The position numbers and the translations under genes were made by a program. The notes below the pieces were generated by a model, which was given only the letters and a program-made list of their open reading frames with translations, was not told the DNA's origin and ran no database searches. Shown here piece after piece: positions 46,976 through 55,316 of a stretch of 64,000 bases of DNA (the stretch's first letter is position 1; every line of letters starts with the position of its first letter). The stretch is from Paenibacillus agri. GTDB lineage: Bacteria; Bacillota; Bacilli; Paenibacillales; Paenibacillaceae. The DNA is taken from NCBI RefSeq assembly GCF_013359945.1, contig NZ_JABWCS010000208.1, positions 109,558 to 173,557 of the forward strand, given 5' to 3'.

Positions 46976-47274
46976 TATAGTTCCAGCTCCGATGCAGCAC
47001 GGTCGCTCTGGTAGACAAAGCTTAATATCTCCGCCACCAGCTGATACAGTTCGGGCGGAATCTGCTGATCCAGATCCAGTTTGGAGAGTACCTCGACCAG
47101 CGCCGCATCCTCCTGGATAACTACACCGCTCTCCTTGGCCTTCTGAAGAATGATATCCGCAACAACGCCCTGTCCCTTGGCGACCACGACTGGAGCCTCG
47201 GCCTGATCAGGGGAATATTTCAGCGCAACTGCCTTTTTAAAATTTTGCCGGATTTCATTCTCAGGCTCATTCAT
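46975..47274 (-). CDS. FlhB C-terminal-domain-like protein (FlhX/YlqH type)
   Basis: 99 residues, soluble. From AVALKYSPDQAEAPVVVAKG to the end it mirrors the post-cleavage tail of FlhB (compare ALKYDGSMMEAPQIIAKGQ in FlhB here). It lacks the membrane part and the NPTH cleavage motif; residues before the match are charged (NEPENEIRQNFKKAV). It overlaps the 730-residue FliK-like gene by four bases. Such stand-alone FlhB tails occur near rnhB in Bacillus-like genomes (ylqH). Role in export switching is inferred. Confidence 0.9.
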   Translation of the reverse strand: MNEPENEIRQNFKKAVALKYSPDQAEAPVVVAKGQGVVADIILQKAKESGVVIQEDAALVEVLSKLDLDQQIPPELYQLVAEILSFVYQSDRAASELEL

Positions 47275-49463
47275 ATACGGTAATCTACTCCTTTGTACGA
47301 ATCCGGGACATAGTCAGCCAGCTTGCTGCCACTATCTGAATGGTCAGCCAAGCTCTTCTCCGGTAACGGCTCTGTTCTTAAAGACAATAATTGATAGCCT
47401 ATCGACTCCACAGCCACCCCGATATCGTCACGCCGCTGCTCCAGCAATTCCAGCACCGCCGGATGGTTGTTGTGCATCTTCAGGCTGACAATACGATTCA
47501 CCACCTGCACGTCAACCAGAGTCTGCCCGAGCTGCTTCATATCCAAATCGAACCAGAGCCGGCAATTCGCCGCATCCAGTTCCCCTTTGCGTCCCCGCCG
47601 GGATTGAATATGGACAGAGGCCGTCTCTTGACCATCCTGTCCATGAAGAGGCAGGAACAGGGTGACCTGGGCAAAAGGAGCCGTGCGGTCTGTATTCAGC
47701 AGCAGCTGTTGCCCGGTCAGCTGCTGCACTAACTGGCCCGCGGCTTCCTTGACCGCGGGCGGAACCTCGCTGCTGCCCATCACCTGCAGCAGCACGCCCT
47801 TGAGCGTCTCGGCGCCGTCATGCCCGGCGCCGGACGCCCCGCCCAGCGCCTGCGGCAGCTGGGCCTCACGCCCTCCCGCGGCCGCCAGTGGCACGGCCGC
47901 GGGGCGCACCTCCGCGGCGGCTGCGCCGCTGCCGCGGACGGCCTGCTGCTCGTGCTCCGCACCGAGCAGCTTCAGCACCCGCCCCACCCACGACTCAGTG
48001 TCGTGGGCCGGGGCGGTGCCCGGCTGCGGCGTCACTGCCGCAGCATGCCGTTCCCCGCGCGGCGCTGCCAGCGCGGGCTCTTGCCCCGCCGCAGCTGGAG
48101 GCGGGGCGATCTGCCCCAGCGGCGTATCAGCCGCAGGGGCTTGGGGACCGCCCGCCGCGCTAGCGGGCGGGGCAGCTGTGAGCTGCGGCAGCGTGCTGCG
48201 CAGCTCGGACAGTACGCCCTGCAGCTTCGCGAGCAGGGCAGTGCCGGACGGCTCTGCCGGTCCGGCCGTCAGCTTGCCTGCTGCAGACCCAGCAGGCCCA
48301 TCGCTTGCGCCGCTGAGCTTCGCGGCGCTATTCGGTGCCGCCTCTTCTTCGGCGGCACCAACTGCCTCTGCCCCGGCAGAAGACGCGGCTGCAGAAGCTT
48401 TTGGCGTCGATGCTTCATTGCTTCTAGCAACATTAACCCCCGGGCTCTCCTCTTCGCCACCCCCAGTGGCAACCCCCGTCAATACAGAAGCTTGATCCAC
48501 AGCCACCGATGCAGCCCCTCCGCTCCCACCGGCATTAACGCTGCCATTCAACGGTGCAGAACTGCCAGCGGAAGTTCCGGCGTTACTTGTGCCCGCTGAA
48601 TTGACTCCAGTTCCTGTCGTTCCCGACGTGCTCGGATTAGCAGCACTTTCAACATCAGCAGAAGTACCAGTCGTCGCTATCGCTCCATTTGCTTTACCAG
48701 CCCCATTGTCTGCAACTGGTATGGCAGCTGTACCCACATTCTTGCCTTGGGAAGCTCCTCCCTCCAGCTGAGAGTTACCAACGGATGCCGGGGCAGCATT
48801 CATACCGTTCGCAGTTCCCGGGTTTGGCGGAACCGCTGCTCCCTTGCCTTCTGCGCCCGCTTTGCTGGCCCCCTGTTCTGCCCACAGGTTCAATTGTTCC
48901 TCGAGCGCTGATAACAATTGGTGTAATGGAGGACCAAACACAGCCTGCTGCAGCCCTCTCACACTTTCAGCCGTTACAGGTAGTCCTCTTTTAACAGAGA
49001 TCACGGCCGCTTCCAGCCACTGTTCTACTGGAACACCGGGTGGCTTGGCATTCATGATCATATTCAGCTTTGCAGCCGTTTCCTTTGTTAATGCCAGACC
49101 TCCGGTCTGCATCGCCAGCACAATCTCCCGTCCAGCTTTGGCATCCGTCAATCCAAGCGATTCCAATGCTTCACCCATACTCTGCGGGGTAGCCGTTTGC
49201 CCAGGGGAGACCGGCTTTAGAACCGGCAATCCGTTTTCTCCAGGAGGAGCTACTTGCAGATTCAACGTCTGCCCCGGTTGAAGCGGTGTCTCCAGCTCCG
49301 CCCGGACAGGGGCACCCTGAATTTGCACCACAGCCTCTTTTCCCGAATCAGATACGCTTAGAACCACACCGCGAACGACCTGACCTTCCTTTAATTCCAC
49401 AGACTTGGGCTCACCCGGCTTGCTGTCACCAAGCAGCCCACGGATCAGTGAACCGATATTCAT
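47271..49463 (-). CDS. large FliK-like hypothetical protein (YlqG position)
   Basis: 730 residues. The N-terminal part (about 1-190) is a small beta-rich region (VELKEGQVVRGVVLSVSDSG). The centre (about 195-560) is extreme low complexity, rich in Ala, Gly, Ser, Pro and Thr, with higher GC in 47750-48400. The C-terminal part (about 590-690) resembles the FliK hook-length domain (VTLFLPLHGQDGQETASVHI, LWFDLDMKQLGQTLVDVQVV). It is paired with the FlhB-tail-like gene downstream. An exported or ruler-like function is possible but not shown. Start ATG has GGAGGG upstream. Confidence 0.82.
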   Translation of the reverse strand: MNIGSLIRGLLGDSKPGEPKSVELKEGQVVRGVVLSVSDSGKEAVVQIQGAPVRAELETPLQPGQTLNLQVAPPGENGLPVLKPVSPGQTATPQSMGEALESLGLTDAKAGREIVLAMQTGGLALTKETAAKLNMIMNAKPPGVPVEQWLEAAVISVKRGLPVTAESVRGLQQAVFGPPLHQLLSALEEQLNLWAEQGASKAGAEGKGAAVPPNPGTANGMNAAPASVGNSQLEGGASQGKNVGTAAIPVADNGAGKANGAIATTGTSADVESAANPSTSGTTGTGVNSAGTSNAGTSAGSSAPLNGSVNAGGSGGAASVAVDQASVLTGVATGGGEEESPGVNVARSNEASTPKASAAASSAGAEAVGAAEEEAAPNSAAKLSGASDGPAGSAAGKLTAGPAEPSGTALLAKLQGVLSELRSTLPQLTAAPPASAAGGPQAPAADTPLGQIAPPPAAAGQEPALAAPRGERHAAAVTPQPGTAPAHDTESWVGRVLKLLGAEHEQQAVRGSGAAAAEVRPAAVPLAAAGGREAQLPQALGGASGAGHDGAETLKGVLLQVMGSSEVPPAVKEAAGQLVQQLTGQQLLLNTDRTAPFAQVTLFLPLHGQDGQETASVHIQSRRGRKGELDAANCRLWFDLDMKQLGQTLVDVQVVNRIVSLKMHNNHPAVLELLEQRRDDIGVAVESIGYQLLSLRTEPLPEKSLADHSDSGSKLADYVPDSYKGVDYRI

Positions 49464-49548
49464 CTTTTGCCCTCCTCCAGTTGTTCTTTTACATATATAT
49501 CGGAAAAAATCATTCTTTTATAAGAACAAACTGCGGGCTCATGACCAA

Positions 49549-50172
49549 CTAGAACAACGTCTGCTGCTCTGCCAGAATTCTACCGATAAAACTGCGCCGG
49601 TGCATCGGTGTCGGACCGAGCGCTGTAATCTGTTCACGATGCAGCTTGGTCGCATAACCTTTATGTATCGCAATGCCGTAGTTCGGGTATAATTCTTCCC
49701 ACAAACCTTCACACAGCCTGTCCCGCGTCACTTTCGCTACGATGGAAGCTGCGGCAATGGATTGACTGTTGGCATCCCCTTTGATTATGGCCCGCTGCGG
49801 CAGCGGCAGATCTACCTTTTCTGCATCGACCAGCATATAATCAGGGGAGTGGTTCAGACCCTCCACCGCTTTTCTCATCGCCAGCCTGGACGCCTGTTTA
49901 ATGTTAATCTCATCTATAACGGTAGCATCCACATGACCTACACCAACCGCCAGCGCCTGCTCCATAATGAGCTCAAACAGAGCATCCCTCTTCTTGGCAG
50001 ACAGCTTCTTGGAATCATCCACGCCTTCAATGATCAAGCCTTCCGGCAGGATCACCGCCGCAGCAACGACGTCCCCGAACAGACAGCCCCTTCCTACTTC
50101 ATCTACACCAGCAATCCGCTGATACGACTGCTCCCAGCCTTCCTTTTCATACAGCAACATATCGATACTCAC
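49549..50172 (-). CDS. rnhB: ribonuclease HII
   Basis: 207 residues from a GTG at 50172 (GGTGGGTG seven bases upstream). An ATG at 50193 is in frame but has no ribosome binding site. Catalytic residues follow the family: Asp and Glu in RIAGVDEVGRGCLFGDVVAA, Asp in YMLVDAEKVDLP, and the ADxxSxxIAAASIVAKVTRD-type block (GDANSQSIAAASIVAKVTRD). It removes ribonucleotides and RNA primers from DNA. It follows rbgA and precedes the FliK-like gene, as in B. subtilis. Function firm; start moderately sure. Confidence 0.96.
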   Translation of the reverse strand: MSIDMLLYEKEGWEQSYQRIAGVDEVGRGCLFGDVVAAAVILPEGLIIEGVDDSKKLSAKKRDALFELIMEQALAVGVGHVDATVIDEINIKQASRLAMRKAVEGLNHSPDYMLVDAEKVDLPLPQRAIIKGDANSQSIAAASIVAKVTRDRLCEGLWEELYPNYGIAIHKGYATKLHREQITALGPTPMHRRSFIGRILAEQQTLF

Positions 50173-50349
50173 GCTTCTACACCCACCAGTCATCTATTCT
50201 ATTAATATTATAAAAAAAACTGCCTACTCTTCTTTTAAGCCAGCTTAACACAGGATTACCCTTGCGAAAACCTATAAAATAATACAGCATCTCCTTAGAA
50301 TCCTTATAAAAAGTACCTACATGTTGAGCCCTTCCCACTCGATTGGATC

Positions 50350-50378
50350 AAAAAAAGCCACCCGCTAAGCGGATGGCT
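50350..50378 (-). terminator. intrinsic terminator after rbgA
   Basis: On the minus strand AGCCATCCGC-TTA-GCGGGTGGCT then TTTTTTTGATCC. It lies 18 bases after the rbgA stop, so rnhB is transcribed from its own promoter or by read-through. Confidence 0.88.
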
Positions 50379-50395
50379 CGTCCATACCCGGTCTT

Positions 50396-51280
50396 CTATA
50401 TTTGCAAGCTACCTTGGTCTTCCGGCACTTCCAACGTGAATCGTCCGAGCTTGCCGGCACGAAGTTCGTGCAGCAGCGTACGGGAAGCCTTTTCCAGATC
50501 AACCCTGCCGCCGCTAACCAGACAACCGCGCTTACGTCCGACGGCTTCCATCACGGCTACAATCTCATCAGGATTCTCCAGATCCTCTGGAAGCTTAGTT
50601 ACGCCGAACCGCTCCTTGAATCTGGAACCATAATCCTTCACCAGATACTTCACCGCATAAAAAGCAATGTCTTCGACATTCAGAATTTCTTCCTTGATTG
50701 CCCCTGTTACGGCAAGACGATAACCAACATTCTGGTCCTCGAATTTAGGCCACAAAATACCAGGGGTATCCAGCAGCTCCAGATTTCCGCCTGTTTTGAT
50801 CCACTGCTGTCCTTTAGTAACACCAGGACGGTCCCCAGTAGCAGCAATATTGCGTCCTGCCATCCGGTTAATCAGAGTAGACTTTCCGACATTGGGAATA
50901 CCGACGATCAGTGCACGCATCGGACGCGGATTCATCCCTTTAGCAATCTGACGATCAATCTTTTCTTTCAGCAGCAGCTTGACCTGCTCAGGGATATCCT
51001 TGACACCTGTTCCGGTAGAAGCATCCACAGGATAAGCTACGTGCCCCTGCGCCTTGAAATACTCCAGCCATTTCCGTGTGGCCTCAGGATCGGCTAAGTC
51101 TGCTTTGTTCAAAATAATCAATCTGGGCTTATCCCGCAAAATATCGTCAATCATCGGATTGCGGCTGGAAAGCGGCAGACGGGAATCGAGCAGCTCTATC
51201 GCCACATCAATTAGCTTCAGCTTATCTTCGATTTGTCGTCTAGCCTTCGTCATATGACCAGGAAACCATTGAATGGCCAT
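50396..51280 (-). CDS. rbgA: ribosome biogenesis GTPase RbgA (YlqF)
   Basis: 294 residues from ATG 51280, with AAAGGAGG eight bases upstream. It is a circularly permuted GTPase: G4 [19 protein letters not shown] comes first (about residue 58), then G1 [18 protein letters not shown] and G3 [10 protein letters not shown]. The C-terminal domain has the ANTAR-like helices. It is needed for late 50S assembly (L16 and helix 38/39 region). Place beside rnhB and lepB is conserved. Firm. Confidence 0.97.
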   Translation of the reverse strand: MAIQWFPGHMTKARRQIEDKLKLIDVAIELLDSRLPLSSRNPMIDDILRDKPRLIILNKADLADPEATRKWLEYFKAQGHVAYPVDASTGTGVKDIPEQVKLLLKEKIDRQIAKGMNPRPMRALIVGIPNVGKSTLINRMAGRNIAATGDRPGVTKGQQWIKTGGNLELLDTPGILWPKFEDQNVGYRLAVTGAIKEEILNVEDIAFYAVKYLVKDYGSRFKERFGVTKLPEDLENPDEIVAVMEAVGRKRGCLVSGGRVDLEKASRTLLHELRAGKLGRFTLEVPEDQGSLQI

Positions 51281-51319
51281 TGCCGTCACCTCCTTTGATT
51301 CATCTCTGTGTCATTCTTT

Positions 51320-51940
51320 TTAATGATTAATCCAGGTAATATCCTTCACCGGCCAGAAGATTAGATCCGCACGGCCGACAATATCACCCAGCGGCACATA
51401 ACCAATCATTCGGCTATCTGTGCTGTCTGAACGGTTATCTCCCATTACGAAGACATGACCCTCAGGTACCGTACCGTCCGTAAAATCTTCATTAGGGAAG
51501 TTCTTATTATTGTACAGCGTGTTATTCTTATGCGCCTCATCAATAGCACCCTGAATGTAAGTTTCATTCACAGGTTTGCCGTTAACTGTAACGACATCCC
51601 CTTCAACCTTCACCGTATCACCGGCCACCCCGATTACACGCTTAATAAAGTCGCGACCTTCGGATGGAACGTGGAATACAATGACTTCTCCCCGCTGCGG
51701 AGAACGAATGTCGTACAGTATCTCATTGACGATTACCCGCTCACCGGTGTGAAAATTAGGCCGCATGGAAGGTCCGTCTACAATAAACGGCTTGAACAAA
51801 AGCCAGCGGATCAGAATAACCAGAACTAATGCAATCGCTATTGCCTTAATCCATTCCAATACCTCATTTTTCTGCTTGGGTGGGTTCTGCCGAGTGGACT
51901 CTTCGGACTCCCCTTGACCCTGCTGCAAATCCTGCTGCAT
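51320..51940 (-). CDS. lepB: type I signal peptidase
   Basis: 206 residues. An N-terminal Gln/Glu/Ser-rich tail precedes one membrane helix (about 29-48). The serine nucleophile is Ser58 in VDGPSMRPNFHTGE and the general base is Lys100 in RDFIKRVIGVAGD. The conserved GDNRSDSTDSRMIGYVPLGD block is present. It removes signal peptides from secreted proteins at the outer face of the membrane. It lies between rplS and rbgA. Firm. Confidence 0.97.
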   Translation of the reverse strand: MQQDLQQGQGESEESTRQNPPKQKNEVLEWIKAIAIALVLVILIRWLLFKPFIVDGPSMRPNFHTGERVIVNEILYDIRSPQRGEVIVFHVPSEGRDFIKRVIGVAGDTVKVEGDVVTVNGKPVNETYIQGAIDEAHKNNTLYNNKNFPNEDFTDGTVPEGHVFVMGDNRSDSTDSRMIGYVPLGDIVGRADLIFWPVKDITWINH

Positions 51941-52259
51941 AGTTCACCATCCTCTCTTTATGCTACACTAACTATACAACACAAAAAAACTCCTGCCAAA
52001 AACCCCTCCATAGTTACTCCTTCAGGAGGCCTTTTCGGAGAAGCCGATCCCCAGCGCTCTATATCTCTGATGCATTGTATACAAATTGAATGAGAGTACT
52101 CCAGCCAGACAGAGTGTCTCTTTGAAATGCTGCCGAATCCATCCTAAATGATTATTCTCCCTGTAATCTCAGGAAACAGCCTGAAAATCCATATACTTAA
52201 TACTCTCATGGTAAAACGAAAGGGGCTTGAATTCAAGCCCCTTCCCTTTGTCACTAATT
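51941..52259. other. intergenic region between lepB and rplS
   Basis: 319 bases without a gene. The rplS terminator is at 52211-52243. Toward lepB the sequence is AT-rich with several weak promoter-like boxes on the minus strand (TTGTAT near 52074-52083) but no clear pair. A short inverted repeat CTCCT ... AGGAG lies near 51990-52029. Confidence 0.5.
52211..52243 (-). terminator. intrinsic terminator after rplS
   Basis: On the minus strand AAGGGGCTTGA-ATTCAAGCCCCTT is a perfect 12-bp palindrome (52220-52243) followed by TCGTTTTAC, 17 bases after the rplS stop. Confidence 0.85.
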
Positions 52260-52604
52260 CTAGCGACGGATTTCTTTAATTCTCGCAGCTTTACCGCGCA
52301 GTTCACGAAGATAGTACAGCTTCGCACGACGAACTTTACCGCGACGAGCCACTTCGATTTTCTCGAGTTTAGGCGAGTTGATAGGGAATGTTCTTTCCAC
52401 ACCAACACCGTAAGAAATTTTACGAACCGTAAAAGTCTCACTGATTCCACCGCCGCGACGTTTAATTACAACGCCTTCGAACAACTGGATACGCTCACGA
52501 GTTCCCTCGATAACTTTTACGTGCACTTTCAAAGTGTCACCCGGGCGAAAACTCGGGATATCTTTGCGAAGTTGCTCTTGGGTAATTTCTTGTAGGATAC
52601 TCAT
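52260..52604 (-). CDS. rplS: 50S ribosomal protein L19
   Basis: 114 residues from ATG 52604 (AAGGAGGAAGTCCTT upstream). The longer open frame upstream is not used, because the product then begins [20 protein letters not shown] as usual for L19. Conserved blocks are [40 protein letters not shown] and the basic C-terminus [20 protein letters not shown]. Structural protein of the 30S-50S interface. Firm. Confidence 0.98.
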   Translation of the reverse strand: MSILQEITQEQLRKDIPSFRPGDTLKVHVKVIEGTRERIQLFEGVVIKRRGGGISETFTVRKISYGVGVERTFPINSPKLEKIEVARRGKVRRAKLYYLRELRGKAARIKEIRR

Positions 52605-52712
52605 TAAGGACTTCCTCCTTCCGTACAGGTGTTCATGCCTCTTCCGGAGAGATCTTGGCTCTCCCTCATTATCGACAGCGGACCACCGTATTCCACACAA
52701 CAAAAGTAATAA
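52605..52712 (-). ncRNA. probable L19 leader (rplS 5-prime untranslated region)
   Basis: The leader contains a GGAGAG/CTCTCC hairpin (52646-52651 with 52659-52664 on the + strand) and the stretches GTGGTCCGCTGTCG and GAACACCTGTACGG that I recall from the ribosomal L19 leader class in Firmicutes. No comparison to a covariance model was possible. It would regulate rplS by L19 binding. Confidence 0.45.
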
Positions 52713-52755
52713 TATCATAAAAGACGGGCCATTTCAACATATACTTATTTTTATT

Positions 52756-53043
52756 TTAAAGCGGCAACATGTCACGTTTCTTGGCCTGAGCTTTGCAATC
52801 CTTGCACAAACCGACCACAGTTCCATTATCTTGGGCATAAAAGATCAGCTTACCGTTTTTCTTTTTGCAGGAGGAGCATAGCTGTTCGCCGGAGGAATGC
52901 TTCGCTCTGCGGTGGCTTTCCATTGAGATGACCTTGCTGTTCATCCCACTGCGCTCATTCTTGCGTTTGGCAGTTCGGTTTAGGAATATAACATACACCC
53001 CGGTCAACACCAGCAAAACAATAAGGCCAACAATATAAGCCAT
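52756..53043 (-). CDS. single-pass membrane protein with C-terminal CxxC zinc motif
   Basis: 95 residues. One N-terminal membrane helix (residues 2-22, AYIVGLIVLLVLTGVYVIFL) is followed by a basic spacer and a putative zinc ribbon with CSSC (about 57-60) and CKDC (about 81-84). GGGAGG lies upstream of the ATG at 53043. I do not recognise a named family. A membrane-tethered zinc ribbon could bind protein or RNA; function not assigned. Confidence 0.78.
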   Translation of the reverse strand: MAYIVGLIVLLVLTGVYVIFLNRTAKRKNERSGMNSKVISMESHRRAKHSSGEQLCSSCKKKNGKLIFYAQDNGTVVGLCKDCKAQAKKRDMLPL

Positions 53044-53286
53044 TCGCTATTCCCTCCCTGATTTGTTTTGGATGAACCCGCAGCTAAGCTTCATATGAAC
53101 TGATTTTATCACATCTAGAAGCTCAATTACAGTTGGGGTCCTATGCCTAGTCTTAGGTCTAGGATGACAACCCGCCCACAGCCTGTTTTCAATAAATTCC
53201 CATAACAGTTATACTAATTATAATACGTATTGACTGAGCGAATTAGCAGTGCAGGGTCTTTACAATTTCAAGGGGGAGCCATACAT

Positions 53287-54237
53287 ATGAAAAAAAATAG
53301 TCCAAAAATGATCGCAGCACTCGCCGTTGTATCCTTAACATTGCTGGCAGGATGCACGGAGTTGCCCGGCAAAGCCAAAGTAAACCAGGAATCGGAACAA
53401 TCCCAGCCGGATGGCGTGGAACAAAACCTCGGTGAGGCTGTAAAGCAAGGGCTGGGCCAAGCTGCAGCAGCTGTTACACAAGCCGCACAGGATACAGCAG
53501 ATAAAGTCGTGGCAGGCTTCAAGGAAGGCAGCATAACCAAGGAACTGCAGGTATCTCAGACAATCGGGTCTGCATCCGCGCTTAGTATCGAAAATTCCGT
53601 AGGTGCCATAGCGCTAAGGGCCGTTGGTGGAGATCAAATTAACGTAAAGGCCACGGTTCAGTCCTATAAAAACTTCAACAGCGAGCAAGAACGTCAGGAA
53701 ATCCTCGACAACGCCGAGGTTTCTGTTCAGACCAGCGGAGATAAACTAATCATCTCCACCCATGCCAAAGACGCTCCTAAGAAAGATCTGTGGAGCTGGG
53801 CACAGCGCAAGTATGGCTCTTCTGATTTCAGCATTGATTATGTCATTGAGGTTCCAAAGAGCGTAGATATGTACCAGGTTTCTAACGATGTCGGTGAAAT
53901 CCAGCTGAGCGGTTTGCAAGGAACGTACCGGGTGAGCACCAACGTAGGAGCTATCCACATTAGCGATGCTACGATTGCCGGCAAGTCCACCATTGAGTCC
54001 GATACAGGGAGCATTACTCTGAACATAGCCACCCTCAACGAAGGAAGCAGCCTGAAAGCCAAGACGGATGTCGGAGCCATTACAGCTACCCTGGCCGACG
54101 GTTTGAACTACAGTCTCGAGACCGCCAGTGAGATCGGTCAGATCAAAGGAGCTGCCAAAGGAAAGAGCACGGTGGGTAACGGCGGGCCGCTGGTCTCCCT
54201 AAGCTCTGATATTGGCGCAATAACCGTTCACAAGTAA
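53287..54237 (+). CDS. DUF4097-like beta-helical lipoprotein
   Basis: 316 residues from ATG 53287 with AAGGGGGAG nine bases upstream; the open frame continues 57 bases upstream but that part has no signal. The lipoprotein signal is KKNSPKMIAALAVVSLTLLAGC (as KKNSPKMIAALAVVSL then TLLAGC) with the cysteine at about residue 22. Residues 90-316 have repeated short beta strands with recurring VGAI/VGEI/TGSI turns (ALSIENSVGAIALRAVGGDQ, STNVGAIHISDATIAGKS), typical of DUF4097 adhesin-like beta-helices. Expected on the outer face of the membrane. Plus strand, alone, ended by a strong terminator. Molecular role unknown. Confidence 0.87.
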   Translation: MKKNSPKMIAALAVVSLTLLAGCTELPGKAKVNQESEQSQPDGVEQNLGEAVKQGLGQAAAAVTQAAQDTADKVVAGFKEGSITKELQVSQTIGSASALSIENSVGAIALRAVGGDQINVKATVQSYKNFNSEQERQEILDNAEVSVQTSGDKLIISTHAKDAPKKDLWSWAQRKYGSSDFSIDYVIEVPKSVDMYQVSNDVGEIQLSGLQGTYRVSTNVGAIHISDATIAGKSTIESDTGSITLNIATLNEGSSLKAKTDVGAITATLADGLNYSLETASEIGQIKGAAKGKSTVGNGGPLVSLSSDIGAITVHK

Positions 54238-54291
54238 CATTAACTCTGGCTATGAGGCTCTTGCAGCCCTCCGGCCATATGCCTAAGCAGT

Positions 54292-54332
54292 TGCAAAAGA
54301 CCGCCACTCATCACGAGGGGCGGTCTTTTGCA
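54292..54332. terminator. bidirectional intrinsic terminator between two convergent genes
   Basis: TGCAAAAGACCGCC (54292-54305) and GGCGGTCTTTTGCA (54319-54332) form a perfect 14-bp stem, with U-runs in both directions. It lies between the lipoprotein gene (plus) and the 76-residue gene at 54343 (minus) and can serve both. Confidence 0.88.
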
Positions 54333-54342
54333 GCCTAATTCC

Positions 54343-54573
54343 TTATACCAGCGCGATAGCGAGCAGCGTAAACAAGCTCAGGACCAAAATATCATTGGCA
54401 GCAAAAGGATTTCCGAAAAATGCTGACGTCTGCACCCTGTCAGCTCCATCACTTTTTAAATAAACATTATTTCTGTCAACATTCACGATAACTCCCTCAT
54501 GCCGCTGTCCATCTACAGTCAAAATTCGCACGCGTCTATTCATGCAGCGCAAACAGTTATGATAAGCCTCCAC
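54343..54573 (-). CDS. small protein with LSm-like N-terminus and C-terminal membrane helix
   Basis: 76 residues from GTG 54573. The in-frame ATG at 54591 lies within AGGAGGAG, so the GTG with that sequence seven bases upstream is preferred. The first half (RRVRILTVDGQRHEGVIVNV, then DRNNVYLKSD) resembles a small Sm-like beta barrel. The end (about 54-76) is a hydrophobic helix LVLSLFTLLAIALV. Conserved in related genomes by my recollection, but I do not know a function. Convergent with the DUF4097 lipoprotein gene. Confidence 0.6.
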   Translation of the reverse strand: MEAYHNCLRCMNRRVRILTVDGQRHEGVIVNVDRNNVYLKSDGADRVQTSAFFGNPFAANDILVLSLFTLLAIALV

Positions 54574-54685
54574 CAAATAACTCCTCCTCATTCGTAGTAG
54601 TGTATTTTATGAGGGGAGGGATCAGCCGGTAACGGCGAAGTGACAGGTATCAGAAGACAAGGTAGCCTTAAATATAAGTAGAAAA

Positions 54686-54715
54686 CATAAAAAAGACCGT
54701 CCGAAGACGGTCTTT
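54686..54715 (-). terminator. intrinsic terminator of the 54.7-kb small RNA
   Basis: On the minus strand AAAGACCGTC-TTCG-GACGGTCTTT with a UUCG tetraloop and then TTTTATG. A 10-bp perfect stem. Confidence 0.88.
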
Positions 54716-54846
54716 CTACCCAAGGCGCTAGTTTAAAACTTTGATCCGTATCCCGCGCCACCAAAGCTAATGATATTAGCCGTTGGTCCGGGTAAGGGAT
54801 ACGCTCAACATGTCATGCTTGATGTGAACGCACCTCCTTTCCTTGT
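54686..54846 (-). ncRNA. candidate structured small RNA of unknown class
   Basis: A transcript of about 160 bases is bounded by a promoter at 54853-54882 and an intrinsic terminator at 54691-54714. In it, CGTATCCC (54747-54754) pairs with GGGATACG (54796-54803), and inside that ACCAAAGCTAAT (54760-54771) pairs with ATTAGCCGTTGGT (54775-54787) with one small bulge. Near the 5-prime end is AAAGGAGGTG, an ideal ribosome binding site, followed only by frames of 3 to 14 codons. It may be a non-coding RNA or a leader with a tiny peptide. No known class recognised. Confidence 0.6.
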
Positions 54847-54852
54847 GCCAAG

Positions 54853-54882
54853 AGTATAGCACAGCCTTTGTAAAATATCCAA
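54853..54882 (-). promoter_or_regulatory. sigma-A promoter for the 54.7-kb small RNA
   Basis: On the minus strand TTGGAT (54877-54882), 18 bases, then TATACT (54853-54858). It places the start site near 54846, just before AAAGGAGGTG. Confidence 0.6.
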
Positions 54883-54973
54883 TACAATTTATTAACAATT
54901 TATCAATACTAGATTCATATTGTTAACGTTTACATATCACTAAAAAACATCTGCTCTAAATTTCATTTTTCAC

Positions 54974-55002
54974 TTGCACGACAAGCGATTTTGGGTTATA
55001 TA
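54974..55002 (+). promoter_or_regulatory. putative promoter of tRNA-Pro
   Basis: TTGCAC (54974-54979), 17 bases, TATATA (54997-55002), about 64 bases before the mature tRNA. It fits a constitutive sigma-A promoter. Confidence 0.5.
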
Positions 55003-55072
55003 TAGTTTATAGATTACATATATTGGATATACCCTAGAACATTTTCCTTATTGCCGAGCAAGCTACCTTTGC

Positions 55073-55146
55073 CGGGGTATAGCGCAGCCTGGTAGCGCAC
55101 GCCCTTGGGGTGGGCGAGGTCGCAGGTTCAAATCCTGTTACTCCGA
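55073..55146 (+). tRNA. tRNA-Pro (anticodon GGG)
   Basis: 74 bases. The acceptor stem CGGGGTA pairs with TACTCCG with one G-T pair, discriminator A146. The D arm is GCGCAGCCTGGTAGCGC. The anticodon stem is CGCCC/GGGCG with loop TTGGGGT, giving anticodon GGG for CCC/CCU proline codons. The T arm is GCAGGTTCAAATCCTGT. CCA is not encoded. It is a single isolated tRNA gene. Confidence 0.96.
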
Positions 55147-55163
55147 TTTCAGAAGAAGAACAA

Positions 55164-55206
55164 AGCAGCACCTTTCAGGTTTCGTAGCCTGAGCGGTGCT
55201 GCTTTT
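55164..55206 (+). terminator. intrinsic terminator after tRNA-Pro
   Basis: AAGCAGCACC with GGTGCTGCTTTT; an inner TTTCAGG/CCTGAG pairing lengthens the stem. It lies 18 bases after the tRNA. Confidence 0.88.
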
Positions 55207-55316
55207 GGTTTTAAAGCTTACCTCCAGGATAACAGTCGTGATGTGTTAATCGAGGATACATGTTAGTTAGCGGTACGTAACCCATGAAGGGTTAGCCTAC
55301 ATTCATGTAAGCCTAT

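Noticed and set aside
47662..48495. Long plus-strand open frame (277 codons) opposite the FliK-like gene
   Set aside because: It arises from the GC-rich low-complexity sequence on the other strand, is Ser/Ala/Pro-biased, and lacks a ribosome binding site.
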